DNA from: Chionis minor
Lineage: Eukaryota; Chordata; Aves; Charadriiformes; Chionididae
DNA length: 64,000 nucleotides
Assembly: GCA_013398295.1 (NCBI GenBank)
Contig: VZSF01011130.1
Location: 65,263 to 129,262 of the forward strand
Direction: 5' to 3'
The notes under the pieces are model-generated. The model worked only from the letters and a program-made list of their open reading frames with translations. It was not told where the DNA came from and did no database searches. Positions 13,423 through 26,449 of the stretch are shown here, piece by piece (the stretch's first letter is position 1; the number at the start of each line of letters is the position of its first letter). The translations under genes and the position numbers were made by a program.

Positions 13423-13986
13423 AGATTTGTGGCTGTTGAGTTTGCCTAAATAATCTCTAAACCAAATCCTCCTTAACCAAGTGAAAGTCTTCCTTTCTCC
13501 AGAATTTTTCTACCTCCAGGGTCTGGGATTCTGGCCTTAGGAGTAAAGACTGAAGCAAAACCGGCATTCAGTAACTCCTCCTTCTCTGTATCCTTCGTCA
13601 CCAGCACCTACCTCATTCAGCAGCAGACCCACGTCTTCCCTTATCTTCCTTTTGCTACTGATGTACTTGAAGAAGCCCTTCTTGTTGTCCTTGACATCCC
13701 CTGCCAGGTTTCATTCCAAATGGGCCTTAGTCTTCCTCATTGCATCTCTGCATACTCTGACAAAGTTCCTATATTCCTTCCAAGTGGTCAGTCCCTTTTC
13801 CCACATTCTGAAAACCTCCTTCTTCCTTTGGAGTTTTTCCAGAAGCTCCTTGCTCATCCATGCAGGTTTCCTGCCTCCTTTGCCCAATTTCTTGCTCCTA
13901 GGGATGCACCGATCTTGAGTCTGGAGGAAGTGGTGCTTTAATATTAATGAGCTCTCTTGCAGCTCCCTACCTTCTAGAGCCCTAAC

Positions 13987-14664
13987 CTATGGGATTCCTC
14001 CAAGTAGGTCTTTGAAGAGGCCAAAGTTAGCTCTCCTGAAGTCCAGGGTTGTAATCCTACTTATTGCCCTGCTTCTTCCATGCAGGATCCTGAATTCCTC
14101 CATCTCATGGGCACTGCAGCCAAGGCTGCCCCCAACCTTATCCCCAATTAGTCCTTCTTTGTTTGTTAGTACAAGGTCCAGCAGCACACCTCTCTTCGTT
14201 GGTGCCTCCACCGCCTGTGTCATAAAGTTATCACCAATGCTCTGCAGAAACCTCCTGGACTGTGTGTCCCTGTCTGTGTTGGCTTCGCACCAAATATCAG
14301 GGTGGTTGAAGTTCCCCATGAGAATCAGGGCCTGTGATCGTGAGGCTATTTCCAGCTGTCTGTAGACGGCCTCATTGACTTCCTCTTCCCCATCAGGTGT
14401 GCTGTAGTAAACACTTACAACAGTGTAACTCATATTAGCCAGCCCCTTAATTCTTACGCATAAGCTCTCAACCGATTATTCATCCACCTCCAGACAGAGC
14501 TCGGTACGTTCCAGTTGCTCTCTCACATAAAGAGCCCCTCCCTCAGCTTGCTTTGCTGGCCTGTCTTTCCTAAAAAGTACGTAGCCATCCATGACAGCAT
14601 TCCAGTCATGCAAGCTATCCCACCATGTCTCCGTAATTGCAATGAGATCATGGCCTGCAGCCAC
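13987..14664 (-). pseudogene. CR1 ORF2 endonuclease remnant
   Basis: Two reading-frame pieces of an APE-type endonuclease that nicks target DNA for CR1 insertion. The upstream piece (14476-14664) has HDLIAITETWWD, matching the conserved glutamate/tryptophan motif. The downstream piece (13987-14433) has LILMGNFNHPDI, LLDLVLTN and GCSAHEMEEF, the catalytic Asn and His regions; the usual S-D-H triad end reads S-A-H here. A frame break separates them. The end of the second piece continues into the post-endonuclease segment that also occurs at 9840-10002. Confidence 0.87.
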
Positions 14665-17600
14665 ACAGAGATCTCTGGTTCTTCCTGTTTATTCCCCATG
14701 CTGCGTACGTTGGTGTACAGGCGTTTCAGAGAGGTAATGGATCATGCAGGTTTCCCTGGAGGAGTGCAAGAGGACCCACAGTAGACATACACACCCCTGA
14801 GGTGGTTGGCCTTCTGGTTCTCATCTTGGGAGGCAGCTAAGGAATATTTGATGCTGCTCCGGTTGACCTGGCTTATTCCCCAGTTGGATGCAATGGCATG
14901 AGCATTGCCATTTTGGATCGCACCCGGAGTCCTTCAGTTTAAAGACTGCCTGGTACCTAGAGGAATTCTAGCTTATGTGGAAATATATTTCAATGCTTAC
15001 CAGAATGTCAGAGGAACTTCACTGACTCCAAATTTATTTTTGCTGAAATTTTCCACTGCCTTAAGTGATACTGTTTGTCACTTAGATGAGAGACTTGACT
15101 TAATCCATTAAAATAAATGGCAAGAAAAAGAAAAGATGTCACAAATGTTTGGATGCTAAAAGACTACTTCAGGGAGATGTCACATATAATTGCTGCGTTA
15201 AATGTTTCTCCAAACCTTCATTATTGGCCACTGCTAGAGACAGGATTACTGGCCTCACACGGGGACATTGTTCTTGTAAGAGGAATAAGCTGCTGAGATA
15301 CAATTTAGTAGAGATTACAATATAATTACAGACAGTCATTATGGATAACACGTCTGTATTTTGAATGTTCACATCTCTTAATAATTACTAGTTATGAAAA
15401 AGATATTGTGCTCACATATATAATAATGATGTCCTATAAATCAAACTATCTGCAGCAAAAGGGTTTTTGACTGTTGCATCTTCCCCAGGAAGAATCATCC
15501 TTGACACTTGACCTCGGCTCTGCTTTTTCTCACAGTAGTAATCACACTGAAGCCAATAGGTCTACAAGGAGAGCTGAAACAGCCAGGTCCTTAGAGATTG
15601 CTCCCGCTTCAGAAACCCTTTGAGATATCTAATTACAAAGGTACTCAGTGAGCCAAATGGAGTGAGATGGAATTTGGTATTCAAAGCCATGCAGGACACT
15701 GCCCAGACAAAGTGCTGGGAGCTGGAACCTCTTTTTGGTTTTTGAACGTTGTGTGTTAATGAAATAACTAGACTAAATTACATGCTACTCCGGGCTGAAG
15801 CTTCACTGCTTAATCAGAAGACAATTTAGAGTTGTCTGGTACCTCACTTGCAAACTTTAAGTCAAATGAACAAAAGATTTTCTTAAAACTGTATTTTGGT
15901 GTCCTGGAAAACATAACTACTTTAAAAAAACCTCCTAGATAAACTACTTCCACTGTATTCCTAATCCTTGTGGTTTAGGGAGTGCTAACTAAGAATTAAC
16001 ACTATGTCAGATCTTGGCCATGTTTGGTTGCCATTTACGCCCTTCAGGATTTGGGCTGGTTTTCCTGTGTTAAAGTTGTGACCTTTTCAAACCAGTGGAA
16101 CAGAATTATCTGTTGCTTCACGTGTCATGAACAGCCTTAGAAATGGCTGAGTCTAAACAGCAATGTTAACGCTAAGTAAAAAAGACTCCTGCATACATTT
16201 TCCATTTCCTTCCCATTTCATTACATCCACTTTTATTTCTGTCAGTAGAACTTAATCATTTTTTTGTTTGCTTGTTTACATCACTGTTACCTTTAGAAAC
16301 TTAACACAATTGAAAAGCTATCCTGTCTTATGACTGCTAATGGCTTGGACAACGCAGTACCCCCAAGAAGTGGAGCTTTAAATTATTCTAAAATTAATGT
16401 ATTACTCTCCCTTGCCTGACAAGGCTTTTTCCTTGGACCCTTCAGATCTGATTTCCAGCCCTCGCCTATCTTCCTAGTGCTCCTTATGGATGCTTGCCTT
16501 TCCAAAGTAGGTCTTAAATTTCATAGGCATCTTCCTACTACCTACTACTTTCAGTCACCAGTGTGCTGCCTACCTGTGAATTTCAGGCCATAGGAGCCAT
16601 TAAAATGATGTTCTTTAACTGATCTTGCTCCCCCCAGGGTTTACTCTTGTTCTTAGTTTTCCAACTACTGAACACTTGTTAGTGCAGCTCCAGCTTCTAA
16701 AGCTTAATCCCAATGTATCGTATCTCTGTGCTGATGAGTCATTGCGTCCTTGGTGGCACGAGCTGCTGCCCTAAGCAGGACACATCACGTTACTCTTTAA
16801 GAACAGTTATGTCCTCTGCACATATGCATTTGTCTCTCATGTACATAGTTCATAAAGAATCACAAACATTTTTACTGCCTGCTAGACAAGTTAGTGCCTG
16901 ATTATTGTCAGTTTATGTTTAAGCGCCCTTAACATTTGTGGTTAGAGTATTCTTCCTTATTATTGTAGTTCTACGCTTACTGTCCCATTTACTCACTTTA
17001 CCTGACTTGTTGTGCAATCCATACTGCTGTACTGAATTTACCAGTTGCTGTTATTTGGTAAAGCCCTATTTGTTCTTACTCTTTGTTATTCTCCTGTGCT
17101 TTTTTGCCTCATAAATCTCTTCTGTCTTTTTCTCACACTTCTTTCCATCTTTCTTTCACATTCATTAGTCTTCATCATTTAATTTCCCTTTGTTCTCTCC
17201 TGGTCCCTTGGGCTGTTCATTGCTCTCTGTCTCTTTTTCTTTTGGCTCCAATAACCACCATCAATCCAGAGATGAGATATTCAATCTTGATAAGCAGCTG
17301 TTTTTTAGCAATTTGCCATCCACTAAAAGTGCAAACTGCGCTGTGAAAAATCTCATGATAATTCATTATTCTGCCAGAGTAAGTTGAAAAGCAGGGCAAA
17401 GAGTTTGGTCAGGACCCATAGTCCCTACTCATAAAAAGAAAGCTTTTAAATAAAACAGAGAAAAACCCTCTAATGTGTTTACCAGGTGGAGGAATTACTA
17501 AAAGGATGACAATCTACAAGAAATACAATTTTCTGTTGCTCAGATATAAGCTATTTGTACTGGTAATAGTGGCTATCACAAGAAGATCCAAATCTATTCT

Positions 17601-18877
17601 GAAACCAGAACACAGGAGTGTTTACCTGATTAATTACCTGTTTTATGTGCACATGTCTTGGTGATCAGTGTCCTGAATCCAGATGGCATTACTTTTGAAA
17701 ACCTCATTTGAAATGAGAATTCAAAGTTGAAAAGTTCATATAAAGAGCTCTGAAAAGCTGTTACAGCAGAGGCAATACAGCAAGCACATTCCTACATGGA
17801 ATAAAGAATTTAACAATGGCTTTCCAGAAGCTATATTCGCTTTGATTTGAGCCTACCAATTGCAAGTGCTTCTGTAATGGGATTTTAAAACTGTATCCAT
17901 TTATAGGGCGAGGACTGCAAATTAGGTCAAATGGAGTTCAACTTGTCATTTTTGGGCTTGCAACTTGCTCTGTAGGCGTAACAAGGGAGGCTGGACCTTG
18001 GCAGGCATTTCGAAGAGGAAGCTGTTTAACAGTAACAGGAGTTTTCCAAAAGATGTAAAGAGCGCTTCTCGAAGGGAAAACATAAGCTTGTAAAATATTA
18101 ACTTGAATCTAAGAGCCATGGAACAGAGAGTGCGAACTGCACTACCCGCTTTGCACACAGAAGCGCTTCAGACACTTACAGGTAAAGTCCCTGAGGGTAT
18201 CCACACTGTTGGCTATTCACTGGTGCAATCTCTCAGTGAAAAAAACAGATAAAGGATTCCTATACATGAGGGTAAGAAATGCAAAATCGGCAAACTGAGG
18301 ACACGTTTTAAGGGTGACAAGAAGAAATCCAAGAAAGAATAGACACTTGAAGATAATTGCAGTGATGTTTGCATCTTTCATCATCATTCTCAGTACATGC
18401 CTACCCAAGAGCTGGTGAAGTCAACAGGAACTGCTCCATTAGTGTCAGTAGAATTGGATAAGGTTCCAGATGCTTCCTAATTCTGAAGCGAACTATTGAG
18501 CTCTTAAGTGTATTTCTCAACATGCTTAATTATGGTGAGCTTCAGAATTGAACTAAGCACTATAACACTGTTCTGCAATGCTTCCTGTCTCCTCAGTGCT
18601 TGACAATGCTGCGCTGATCGTGAATTTGGTTGAATGATTTGAAAAAACTGAAGGAACAAATAGTGTTAAAAATAAGCAGGGTCGGAAAACACTAACAATT
18701 CATAGCTTTAAATTACTTGATTTTTCTAACAGAAAGAAGCACCACTTCCTTAAACAAAATCTATTTTGTACTTTGTGTCTCTATATCACATTTCATTGAT
18801 ATATTGCAAATACTGTGGTTTTCCGCCTCGGCATTATGGCACGACTCTATGTACAGTGTCTTGTCCATTTGACATAC

Positions 18878-19050
18878 CTTGCTCACAATAGGTACCGGTT
18901 GTTCCAAGAGGACAGTGGCATGTGTAGCCCTTCGGCAGTGGCACACAGGTACCACCTTGCTTACACAGATGTGGAGGATCGTGCTCTGGTTCACACACCG
19001 ACACCGTTTCTGTGCAAAATGCACCCTTCCACCCAGGGAGGCAGTCACAG
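18878..19050 (-). CDS. EYS: EYS internal exon: second half of one EGF module plus a complete EGF module
   Basis: The acceptor ends CCCTGTAG and the donor is G|GTATGT. It enters in phase 2 and leaves in phase 1, with 57 whole codons. The first base completes the split Tyr codon from the 26275-26449 exon. Exon cysteines 1, 3 and 12 (CDCLPGWKGAFC) then finish that EGF module. A second module follows with cysteines at 19, 29, 35, 44, 46 and 55, including GGTC, GYTCHCPLGTTG and TYC. Its first inter-cysteine loop is long (9 residues, CEPEHDPPHLC), and Thr before Cys35 fits the O-fucose consensus. The exon lies inside a longer open frame, but that frame's N-terminal residues and its tail after EQG are intronic. 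Confidence 0.96.
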
Positions 19051-20897
19051 CTACAGGGGGCAAGTGAAAGGAAAGAACGCAACATTATTACCAAATGAAA
19101 TCAACATGTCAGTAGCAATATAATAAAGATTTTCAAGTTTGGATACCTATATTTAGTCATCTGATCCAAAACGATTAACAAAAAAGTGTAGTCACAAAAT
19201 TTCTCATTTAACATTTTGATATGCTTATCTTATTGTAAAAAAAATATGTACTTAATAGGAAATATTTTATTTTGAATCTTAGCATTACAATATTAGCATC
19301 TGTAAAAAAAGAAAAAAAAAAGAAGCTTTAGCTTTTTTCTGTTTTGCTCTACAAATAACTCAAAAAGGTCTTGGCTTCATAAATTAGGAGGAGTCAATGT
19401 GGACATTAAAAGGAAAAAGAAAGTAGTGAAGACCAGCCATAAAAATAAAACCAGATGTTAGTATAAGGGAACTGCTAACAATTCCAAATTTTACCTAGTA
19501 ACAGGAGTCTGTCAGCAACTGCCTTTCACTTAGTCATTATTAATTTGCTACATTTTTACAATTGGCACATTAGAGGTAGGTTTGGTGAAGCACTTGATGG
19601 AAAAGAGGATAGTGGATTTGACCATGAAAGAGGTGGCAATCTGAGTGTTATGCATCTATGATTGTAAATCTATGCCATAAGAAAATTTTCTCAACTGACT
19701 GAATCGTTGTACTTGTTAACTGTCCACTACTCTTTATGCCTTTCTTTCATCCAGGCCAGGAGAATATTACAAAAAAAGTCACCCTAACCTGTAAATTTAA
19801 AATCAGTATGAATTCTATAGAAATTGTTAAATACAGAATACAATTGGCATTGATGTTAAAATTCCCTCCTTACTAAAAAGAAAAAGTTTCAAAATAGTCA
19901 AAATTAAACATGTTAGACCTATTGTTATTTTAGAATTCAGTGACACTTTATGATGAAAAAATTGTTCCCCTGAATAAAAGCACTTACTGATTTTTCTCTC
20001 TCAAGGCTAAGAAAGAAACTTCATCTATTTTGATTGATTCTTAGTCCATGTCTTTTTGTGTATGTGCAAAATCTTGATTTTTTTCTTCAAACTCACTGAC
20101 TTACACTTTCCCCATTAATCAGCCCACTCTTTCTAGGCAAAACATAATGAAGAGTCTGTGAAACTCTGCTGTTTCACCAAACCTTCAGATCAGCCAACAA
20201 CATGCAAAGAAAGCACAGCCAAGCAGTCCTTCAGAGTGATAAACAGCTATTTGGAATGAAGGGGAAAAGAGGACAGGACCTTGCAAAAGCAAAAGCACCT
20301 CAATCCATCAAAGACAGCATCAGAATGCTCTCTGTCTCAGCCACAAATGTTATGCTTTGATGCATGAAAGCTCCTGATAAGGGGAAGTAATTTAACTCTC
20401 TGAGTGCTAACAGAAATGTCCATTTCTTCGGCTGCGAAGCAGGGTGTTTGGAGCTGAAGCTACTGCTCTTGGGCAGCATACACAAAGGTTCTTCTCCTTT
20501 ACCTGGCTTGTGTCTGCCTATGTTTAAGTTTTTTTTCATTCTTGTCTTTCAGGATCTAATAAAAGTTAGGTGTTTAAATGAGTTGAAAATGATTTGCACA
20601 GAGATGAACATGTTTGCTGTGGGCTACAGTGGCAAAGGTCTACTAATCAATGCAACCTCTTCTACTTAACTCTTCTAAGCAAGTTGGACTGGGGTTGAGA
20701 AGTTTAGATCCAAAATTTCCTAATCTTTAGAGATGCAAGGGAAGAGGCAGCATTTCAAATCCTTTCCATTATGTGGCCTGCCATGCTGGTCTAGTTTTCC
20801 CTATATTTTCTTGGTTGTGGTTGCTTGTTGCTTTTCCAGACCAGGACAACCCTGTGGCTCACAACACATCTCTACTCTCAGGGACTTAAAGACCCAT

Positions 20898-21040
20898 TTA
20901 GAATCACAGAGTATCTCAAGTCGGAAGGGACCCATAACAATTGTCCAGTCCAACTCTCTGCTCCTTGCAGGACGACCTAAAACTAAATCATAACTAAGAG
21001 CATCATCCAGATGCTCCTTGAATTCCTTTAGATATAAGAG
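20898..21040 (-). repeat. Short CR1 3'-end fragment
   Basis: The plus strand starts AGAATCACAGAGTATCTCAA and continues with GGAAGGGACCCATAACAA, GTCCAGTCCAACTCTCTGC and GCATCATCCAGATGCTCCT. This is the complement of the terminal 140 bp of a CR1 element. The 5' part is truncated, the usual result of incomplete reverse transcription. Confidence 0.75.
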
Positions 21041-21548
21041 GGGAGATTCATTCTGAGACACCTAATTTTATGTTACATTAGGTACCCAGATGGCCTCCAG
21101 TTGCGTCCCTCGAGGTATGCGCTAGAAGCAGCCTGACACCAGGGAGACAGGATTCTGACAGACACTTCTGAATGCTCAAGTTTAGGCAATAGGATCCTCA
21201 AGTAGGTGCCTGAGCTCATCTGCTAATCAATGGTGATCCAGCTGAAGCAGTCAGGGGACCTGGAGCACAATCCATCCCACAAACCAATACGTGCATGACT
21301 CTAATGATGAGGTGCTGCATTCAGTTGCCTTAACACGGGCATTTAGTGTTATCTGACATGCCATGGTGTATCTGAGAGATTGTGTGAAACTAGCAGATAA
21401 GACAGAAGAACTGCAGACTTGTGCTGTTCGCGACACCCTGTGAAGACCAGAAAAGTTATCCCAGTATCTGTGCCATGAGAATGCCAATGTTTAGACAACG
21501 GGAAAAGCCTGGACCTCCACTGACTGTGATAGGGTCTGACACAATTAG

Positions 21549-21573
21549 CTCACCTGGAGACACTCCAGGTGAG
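21549..21573. repeat. Perfect inverted repeat, 11-bp arms, 3-nt loop
   Basis: CTCACCTGGAG, spacer ACA, then CTCCAGGTGAG. It could form a tight hairpin and contains two E-box-like CACCTG/CAGGTG sites in opposite orientation. Confidence 0.8.
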
Positions 21574-22532
21574 TTTATGTGTCTTAGGAACTAAATCTCA
21601 CTGCAAATATTTTCCTATTTTCAGGGGTTTTGAAGAACATGGATTAAACTGATTCTTCTATGCTCCAGCTTTTGAGTTTCTTAAGAGCAACTGCCAAAAT
21701 GTCTTTCATGTTTTCTATAGCATACTTTTAGGTGGAGAAAGGATAGTAAAGCTTTCATGTACACCTTTCATAGCGTGTCTGAAAGGAAACTGGAAGATCT
21801 CGAATCTCCTAGTTTTGCAAAGGACTCAATAGCATGCACTTCACAGTATACACATGGCAAAGTTGGCCAGTTCAGGAAGCAAGAACTCTCAAATTCACAG
21901 CTCTAAGAGAAATACAACAAAAGATACCACTTCAAGTGCTGTAATCTTTGTATTTAGGAAGTTCAAGTATGGTTTAATTTAATTTCTCTTTCTTTTTCTT
22001 GTTTATTTCTTGTCAAACATTTAATAGTATCATGTTCATAGAATGGCTTTCCAGGCTCAAAGTCCTTTACCAAAGCCAAACTGAGCTTTCAAATAAGTTG
22101 CAGTTGAGTTTCTAAATAAGTAAGGACAAGTTTACGTCACTGTTGATTATGGAGCAAACGCTGACATTTATTATATAAAAATTCAGGCAGCATTTTAAAT
22201 AAATCATGAAAAGTAATTTCATTTTATAAACTATGTAAGCACTATGTCTGTATGCTATTGCACAAAATCCTAATCAAACCAGAAGAATTTCTTGAACCTC
22301 ATAAGGAAATACCTAAAGGTCCTAGAGGATTTTTTTGAAGGAATTGGAAAGTTTGCTTGTATTCAGTGTGATTTCTGAAGCTAAACAAAGAGCATTCTTA
22401 TATTAAACACAGAAAATATCATGTCATGCTCAATGACAACAAGCCTGCAACTTCCCATAGTTATGCAAACGTGGTGTCAAATCAAACAACTAATCTTACA
22501 GCAGTGAAGGAGGGATTCAGCTCTGCAAATTC

Positions 22533-22554
22533 AGACACCTGAATTTAGGTGTCT
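22533..22554. repeat. Perfect inverted repeat, 8-bp arms
   Basis: AGACACCT, spacer GAATTT, then AGGTGTCT. A second small inverted repeat (AACTAATT / AATTAGTT, 22596-22616) lies about 40 bp further on. Both sit in a stretch that may be part of a degraded interspersed repeat. Confidence 0.7.
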
Positions 22555-25500
22555 ACATGTAAGATGGGCATATACTCAATGGAGATCAGAGGCTCAACTA
22601 ATTTACCTAATTAGTTAGGCCACTGAGATGTTAGTGACATCTGATACTCCTTAGGGTATCTCATCTGGCCTCCCACTACTATTCCAGGAGGAACTGTCAC
22701 ATTTGTCAACATCATATGGGTAACTCAGACACTGCAGGACATCTCAAATTCATATTGGTCTGTATTGGCCACATCAGACTATCCAAACTACTGGAGATTT
22801 CTGGATATAGTTCTTGAATTTTTATTGTACTGGAACTGAAAGACGCTAAGCAATGGAGCAGAACTCTAAATAAAAGTGGCTTTAAATTCAGGCAGTGGAA
22901 AATGAGAGCATTAACAAAAAACAGTCTGTCTTCAGGCTAGAAGGTAAAAATGTAGTCTGAAGAAATTAAGACTGGAAGGAAATTAAGTATATTTAAACAA
23001 AGAGCACAATGGAATGCTGCAAAAGTGTCCTATTAAATAAGCCAAATTGGATGACAATTTTTAGATATCAAATCCACCCCCAAAAGTAGAAAAGTTTACT
23101 GAACTAAGCCACAACAATTAAATAGAGAAATGCCTCTTCCCTTACAAACTATAGAAGTACATCCTTGCATTAAAAGTTGGTTCCATCCTTGCACTGAAAA
23201 TTCAGTCTAACTGAATCTAACCTAATAATAAAAATACAGCAGCTCATTTTATGGGGCATCCCTCTACCATATAGTGGTGTGATTTAATTTCCTAAACCTA
23301 AGTGGCTCGTGCTATTTGAAAGCTAGAGAGTACTGAGAAATCCACATGAGGCTTGGAGATACGACAGAAAACTTATGCAAGTCCTAATCTCTTCCAAAGC
23401 AGCAGCTGATGGCCAAATGGTCTACCCAGGGCTATCTAAGGTGCCACTACATGCTTACATTTAGCAAACAACCCTGTCCCTTATGTCTGATGTTGTGTTC
23501 AAAGTGCACACAAGACATACTTTTACTTCAGCAACAAGCAATAGCCATAATGTATCACAGACAATCTTTTTATATGTAATTTTCTATTTTGTATGATTTT
23601 GTGCCATAAACAAAATAATGGAGAATATTATTGTACCTTGAAGATAAAATTCTTATTTTATTACTCAAATATTTCCTCTTATTTTGTTAAAACATAGTGG
23701 TTGTGCTCTGTTGCTGGCCAGAATGCAAAGTTTAATGCTGTATATTTCTGCTTCTATTTAAATCAAAGTATTATCCCTATAGCAACTGAATATACGGCTT
23801 AGCAGCATTGCACACTTTCTGGCAGGGTGGTGAAAGCAAAACATAAAAATAGCTCAAAACAGCAACAAAAACCTCTGGAGAGATCTCATGTCAGGAGAAA
23901 AAATATTTTAACACAAATCCAGTTCCCTCAAGGACTCTGCTTTTCAAAGGAACACAGATGATTTGAAAACAGAAAGAAGCTCCCTCTGAGAAAATGTGAA
24001 ATGGTATTGACATCTACTATACATTGACAAAAATGATATGCATGGTGTATCCACATCTCTTTGGCAATGTTTCACTTTTTTTGGGTGGCAATTACTGGTA
24101 CAAGCATGCTTATACACATAGTCTGTGAAGACCTAGCTGTCCTGAAATATGAGAAGAGGAATACTAATTCAGTAGTAGCTCACTACAAATTAAAACCAAC
24201 CAACCCAAACCTAGAAGAGATTACACCTCCCACCCCCATTTTAGAACAATCTCTAAACAAATCTGGAATACAAATTAGGAAACTATAACGATGAAAGAGA
24301 ACTTTGCCTGTAATATCAAGCTTCCAGTGTAGCTATGTTACCAGCTGCCACTCTAGCTTTCCAAATGTTCTCTAGATGTAGCTGCTGGTAGCTGTGTGTA
24401 CCTTACAGATATGACGATGACTTAGCACTGCTGGGGAAGTTGCTGAAGCAAGGATTTAGGGTGCTGTAGGTGGGCAGATGAGAGTTGCATGCTTCAGCCC
24501 ACATTTCTTTTTTTTTTTTCTTGCAGTTTTCTTTCTGTACCTCCTCTAATGTGCTCATAAGTGAAAAGAGTGCTATTCTCCTGTCTTGTTCCTCAGAAAG
24601 ATCAAACACTCTGAATGTCAAGGGTTTAACAGTTCTGGAAGGATCCTGCAAAGTGCAATAGTTGGGACATACTGTAGTGCAACAATTGGAAAGCAATCCC
24701 AAATTATACCTTTCAAAGCATTTCCTTCATTACTGCATTTAAGAGAATATAAATATGTTCGTAAGAGGAATAGGGAGGAAACTGTATGCTGCCTTACTCG
24801 CTTTAGAAACACTAGTTTTGTACAGGTTTTCTTAGAGAGGAAGATTTGTCTCAGGGGCAGCAAAACCAATTACCATATAACTCTCTCTCCAACACACAGT
24901 TAGAAGAACATTTTTAGCCTGACAGGTCTGCAAAAATCTTTTCTTTGTAGCACACAGAAGGACAGGTCTTTGTTGTCATGAAGAATCATACACAGAGGGT
25001 TCACACTGCATAGCCTGTTTTTTTCTTCTTATCTGTCATGCTGTCTGCAGTGTTTTCAGTCAGTGTCTTCAGATGTTTTAAATCAGCACTTTTCTCTTTT
25101 TAAAAAAACTATGCAAATATGTGTAAATAAATGAAGACATGCGGAAGCACATGAAAGGAAGAAAGTATAATTAATCTTGGCAGATACTTTTAAAATCAAA
25201 AGTGCTCCTCAGCGAAAGTTTTACAGCTGAGTTACAAAGTGTTTGAAAACAAGATTTATTACAATGGAAGTGTTGACACACAACAGCAATTAGGAACTGC
25301 AAACATACTTCCTTACAGTCTGGACACTAAGATCCATCTACACTTAGTGATAAGGCATGAAAGACCACAGACTTGTCTTCTGGGCCAGCTCCTTCTTGCC
25401 ACCACTTATTATCCCATAGATCAGCCATCTGAACAGCTTGTATGATGAACTGACCTAGTTCAAGCAATTTTACCATGAGATCCTTACTAACACACCTTGT

Positions 25501-26274
25501 TTTGTTTGAAATGGGTTAAGAAGGTCTTACATGAGCAGGCCAGCCCGCAGATCTGGAATGACAACGGTGAATGAACACTTGAGAATGGCATGAGGAGTGA
25601 CCAGGGACTGCACATTTGAGAGCGAGGAAAGTACGCACAGAAATCACAACTGGAGGCACAGAGAACTGTGTATATCAGTGAGAGACTGAGCAGGAGAGAA
25701 GGATATGCATGTGCTCGGTAAGGGAGCTCCTAAGGATTTAAACTGTCTCAGAACTTTCTATTGTTGGGCAGTCAGTGGTTTACTCCAGAAAGGGGTTCTT
25801 AGATGAAAATACTAATTTCCAGGAAGCCAAAGTCACCTATTTTTGCCCCATCAGCCGTGGTCAGGCATTAAGACAGTCAAGCTCTCCTCTTAGCTATTTG
25901 TTTTCTGCTAGCTAGGCTGCTCACTTAGTTTTTATCAAACGTATTTCTTAAATATCTAGTTCTTCCCATGCATTTTGGAGTAAGTCTGGATGATGGTGAC
26001 TTTAAGTGGAGCAGAACTAGTCCATAGAACTTCTTAAAAAAGTTCCCCAGGAAGTTTCCTAACATAATTTTAATATTTTAGTTTTGATTTTATTAATGTA
26101 AGATTAAAATTCTCTGTGCAACTGAATGAACCCTTGAGCAGTTTTCGTTCTTTCTTTCTAATAAGATGATAGGCTGCTGGAGACTTTTGTTATCAAGCCA
26201 CTAAATTACCATAGTTATTAATCTAGAGATCAATCTACGTCATAGTCTACAAAAAAAACAACCAACCAACTTAC

Positions 26275-26449
26275 TAAACAGTAGAGCCACTTTCTATGCA
26301 CTTTCCACCATTTCTGCATTTTATTAAACTGCATGGGGAATCTTTACATTGTCCAACACTGCGACCAGAACTGGGATGACCTTCTGGAGTCCCTGGTGAT
26401 TTAAACTCTTGATTCATGCTGGTGCGAACTTGAACATCAAAAATGCAAC
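26275..26449 (-). CDS. EYS: EYS internal exon: end of the laminin-G domain and first half of an EGF module
   Basis: Found by looking for the piece needed to bridge incompatible phases between 32889 and 19050. The acceptor ends TTTTGAG after a strong pyrimidine tract, and the donor is A|GTAAGT. It enters in phase 1, leaves in phase 2 and has 57 whole codons without a stop. It opens with CIFDVQVRT, the last LamG strand. Its first Cys and the Cys of GRSVGQC would form the LamG terminal disulfide. An EGF module then begins at Cys39 with Cys44 and Cys50 and is cut by the intron inside a Tyr codon just before its fourth Cys. The residue before Cys50 is Lys, so this module lacks the O-fucose consensus kept in the other two complete modules. 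Similarity to human EYS (PEGHP, GRSVGQC, CIESG) is recalled. Confidence 0.94.

Larger units (their letters stand above)
11930..14930 (-). mobile_element. Long CR1 LINE, broken ORF2
   Basis: Minus-strand CR1 non-LTR retrotransposon of about 3 kb. Its 3' end is at the low coordinate, where the plus strand reads CACAGAATTACAGAATCACAGAATGG, the complement of the usual CR1 terminal repeat. Going up in coordinate come the 3' UTR, the RT C-terminal motif ([11 protein letters not shown]), the catalytic FADDTKLGG, the RT N-terminal MGLDGVQPQVLRELAD, then endonuclease pieces to about 14664. The 5' edge near 14930 is uncertain. Frameshifts and stops divide the reading frame. It lies in the sense orientation relative to EYS. 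Confidence 0.9.
2708..18877 (-). other. EYS: EYS intron (16.2 kb)
   Basis: Largest intron in the window, between the last EGF exon and the next LamG exon. It contains three CR1 insertions (about 6435-7010, 9840-10160 and 11930-14930), GC-rich unexplained blocks near 3790-4080 and 7140-7640, and an inverted repeat at 8320-8345. I see nothing recognisable in 4200-6430, 7650-9830, 10170-11920 or 14940-18870 except short simple runs. Confidence 0.85.
19051..26274 (-). other. EYS: EYS intron (7.2 kb)
   Basis: Contains a CR1 3' end at about 20898-21040 and palindromes at 21549-21573 and 22533-22554 in a stretch (21050-22800) that may be an old degraded repeat I cannot name. I see nothing recognisable in 19060-20890 or 22810-26270; short open frames there are not supported. 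Confidence 0.85.

Noticed and set aside
18815..19123. Plus-strand frame of 102 codons
   Set aside because: Antisense shadow of the EYS EGF exon.
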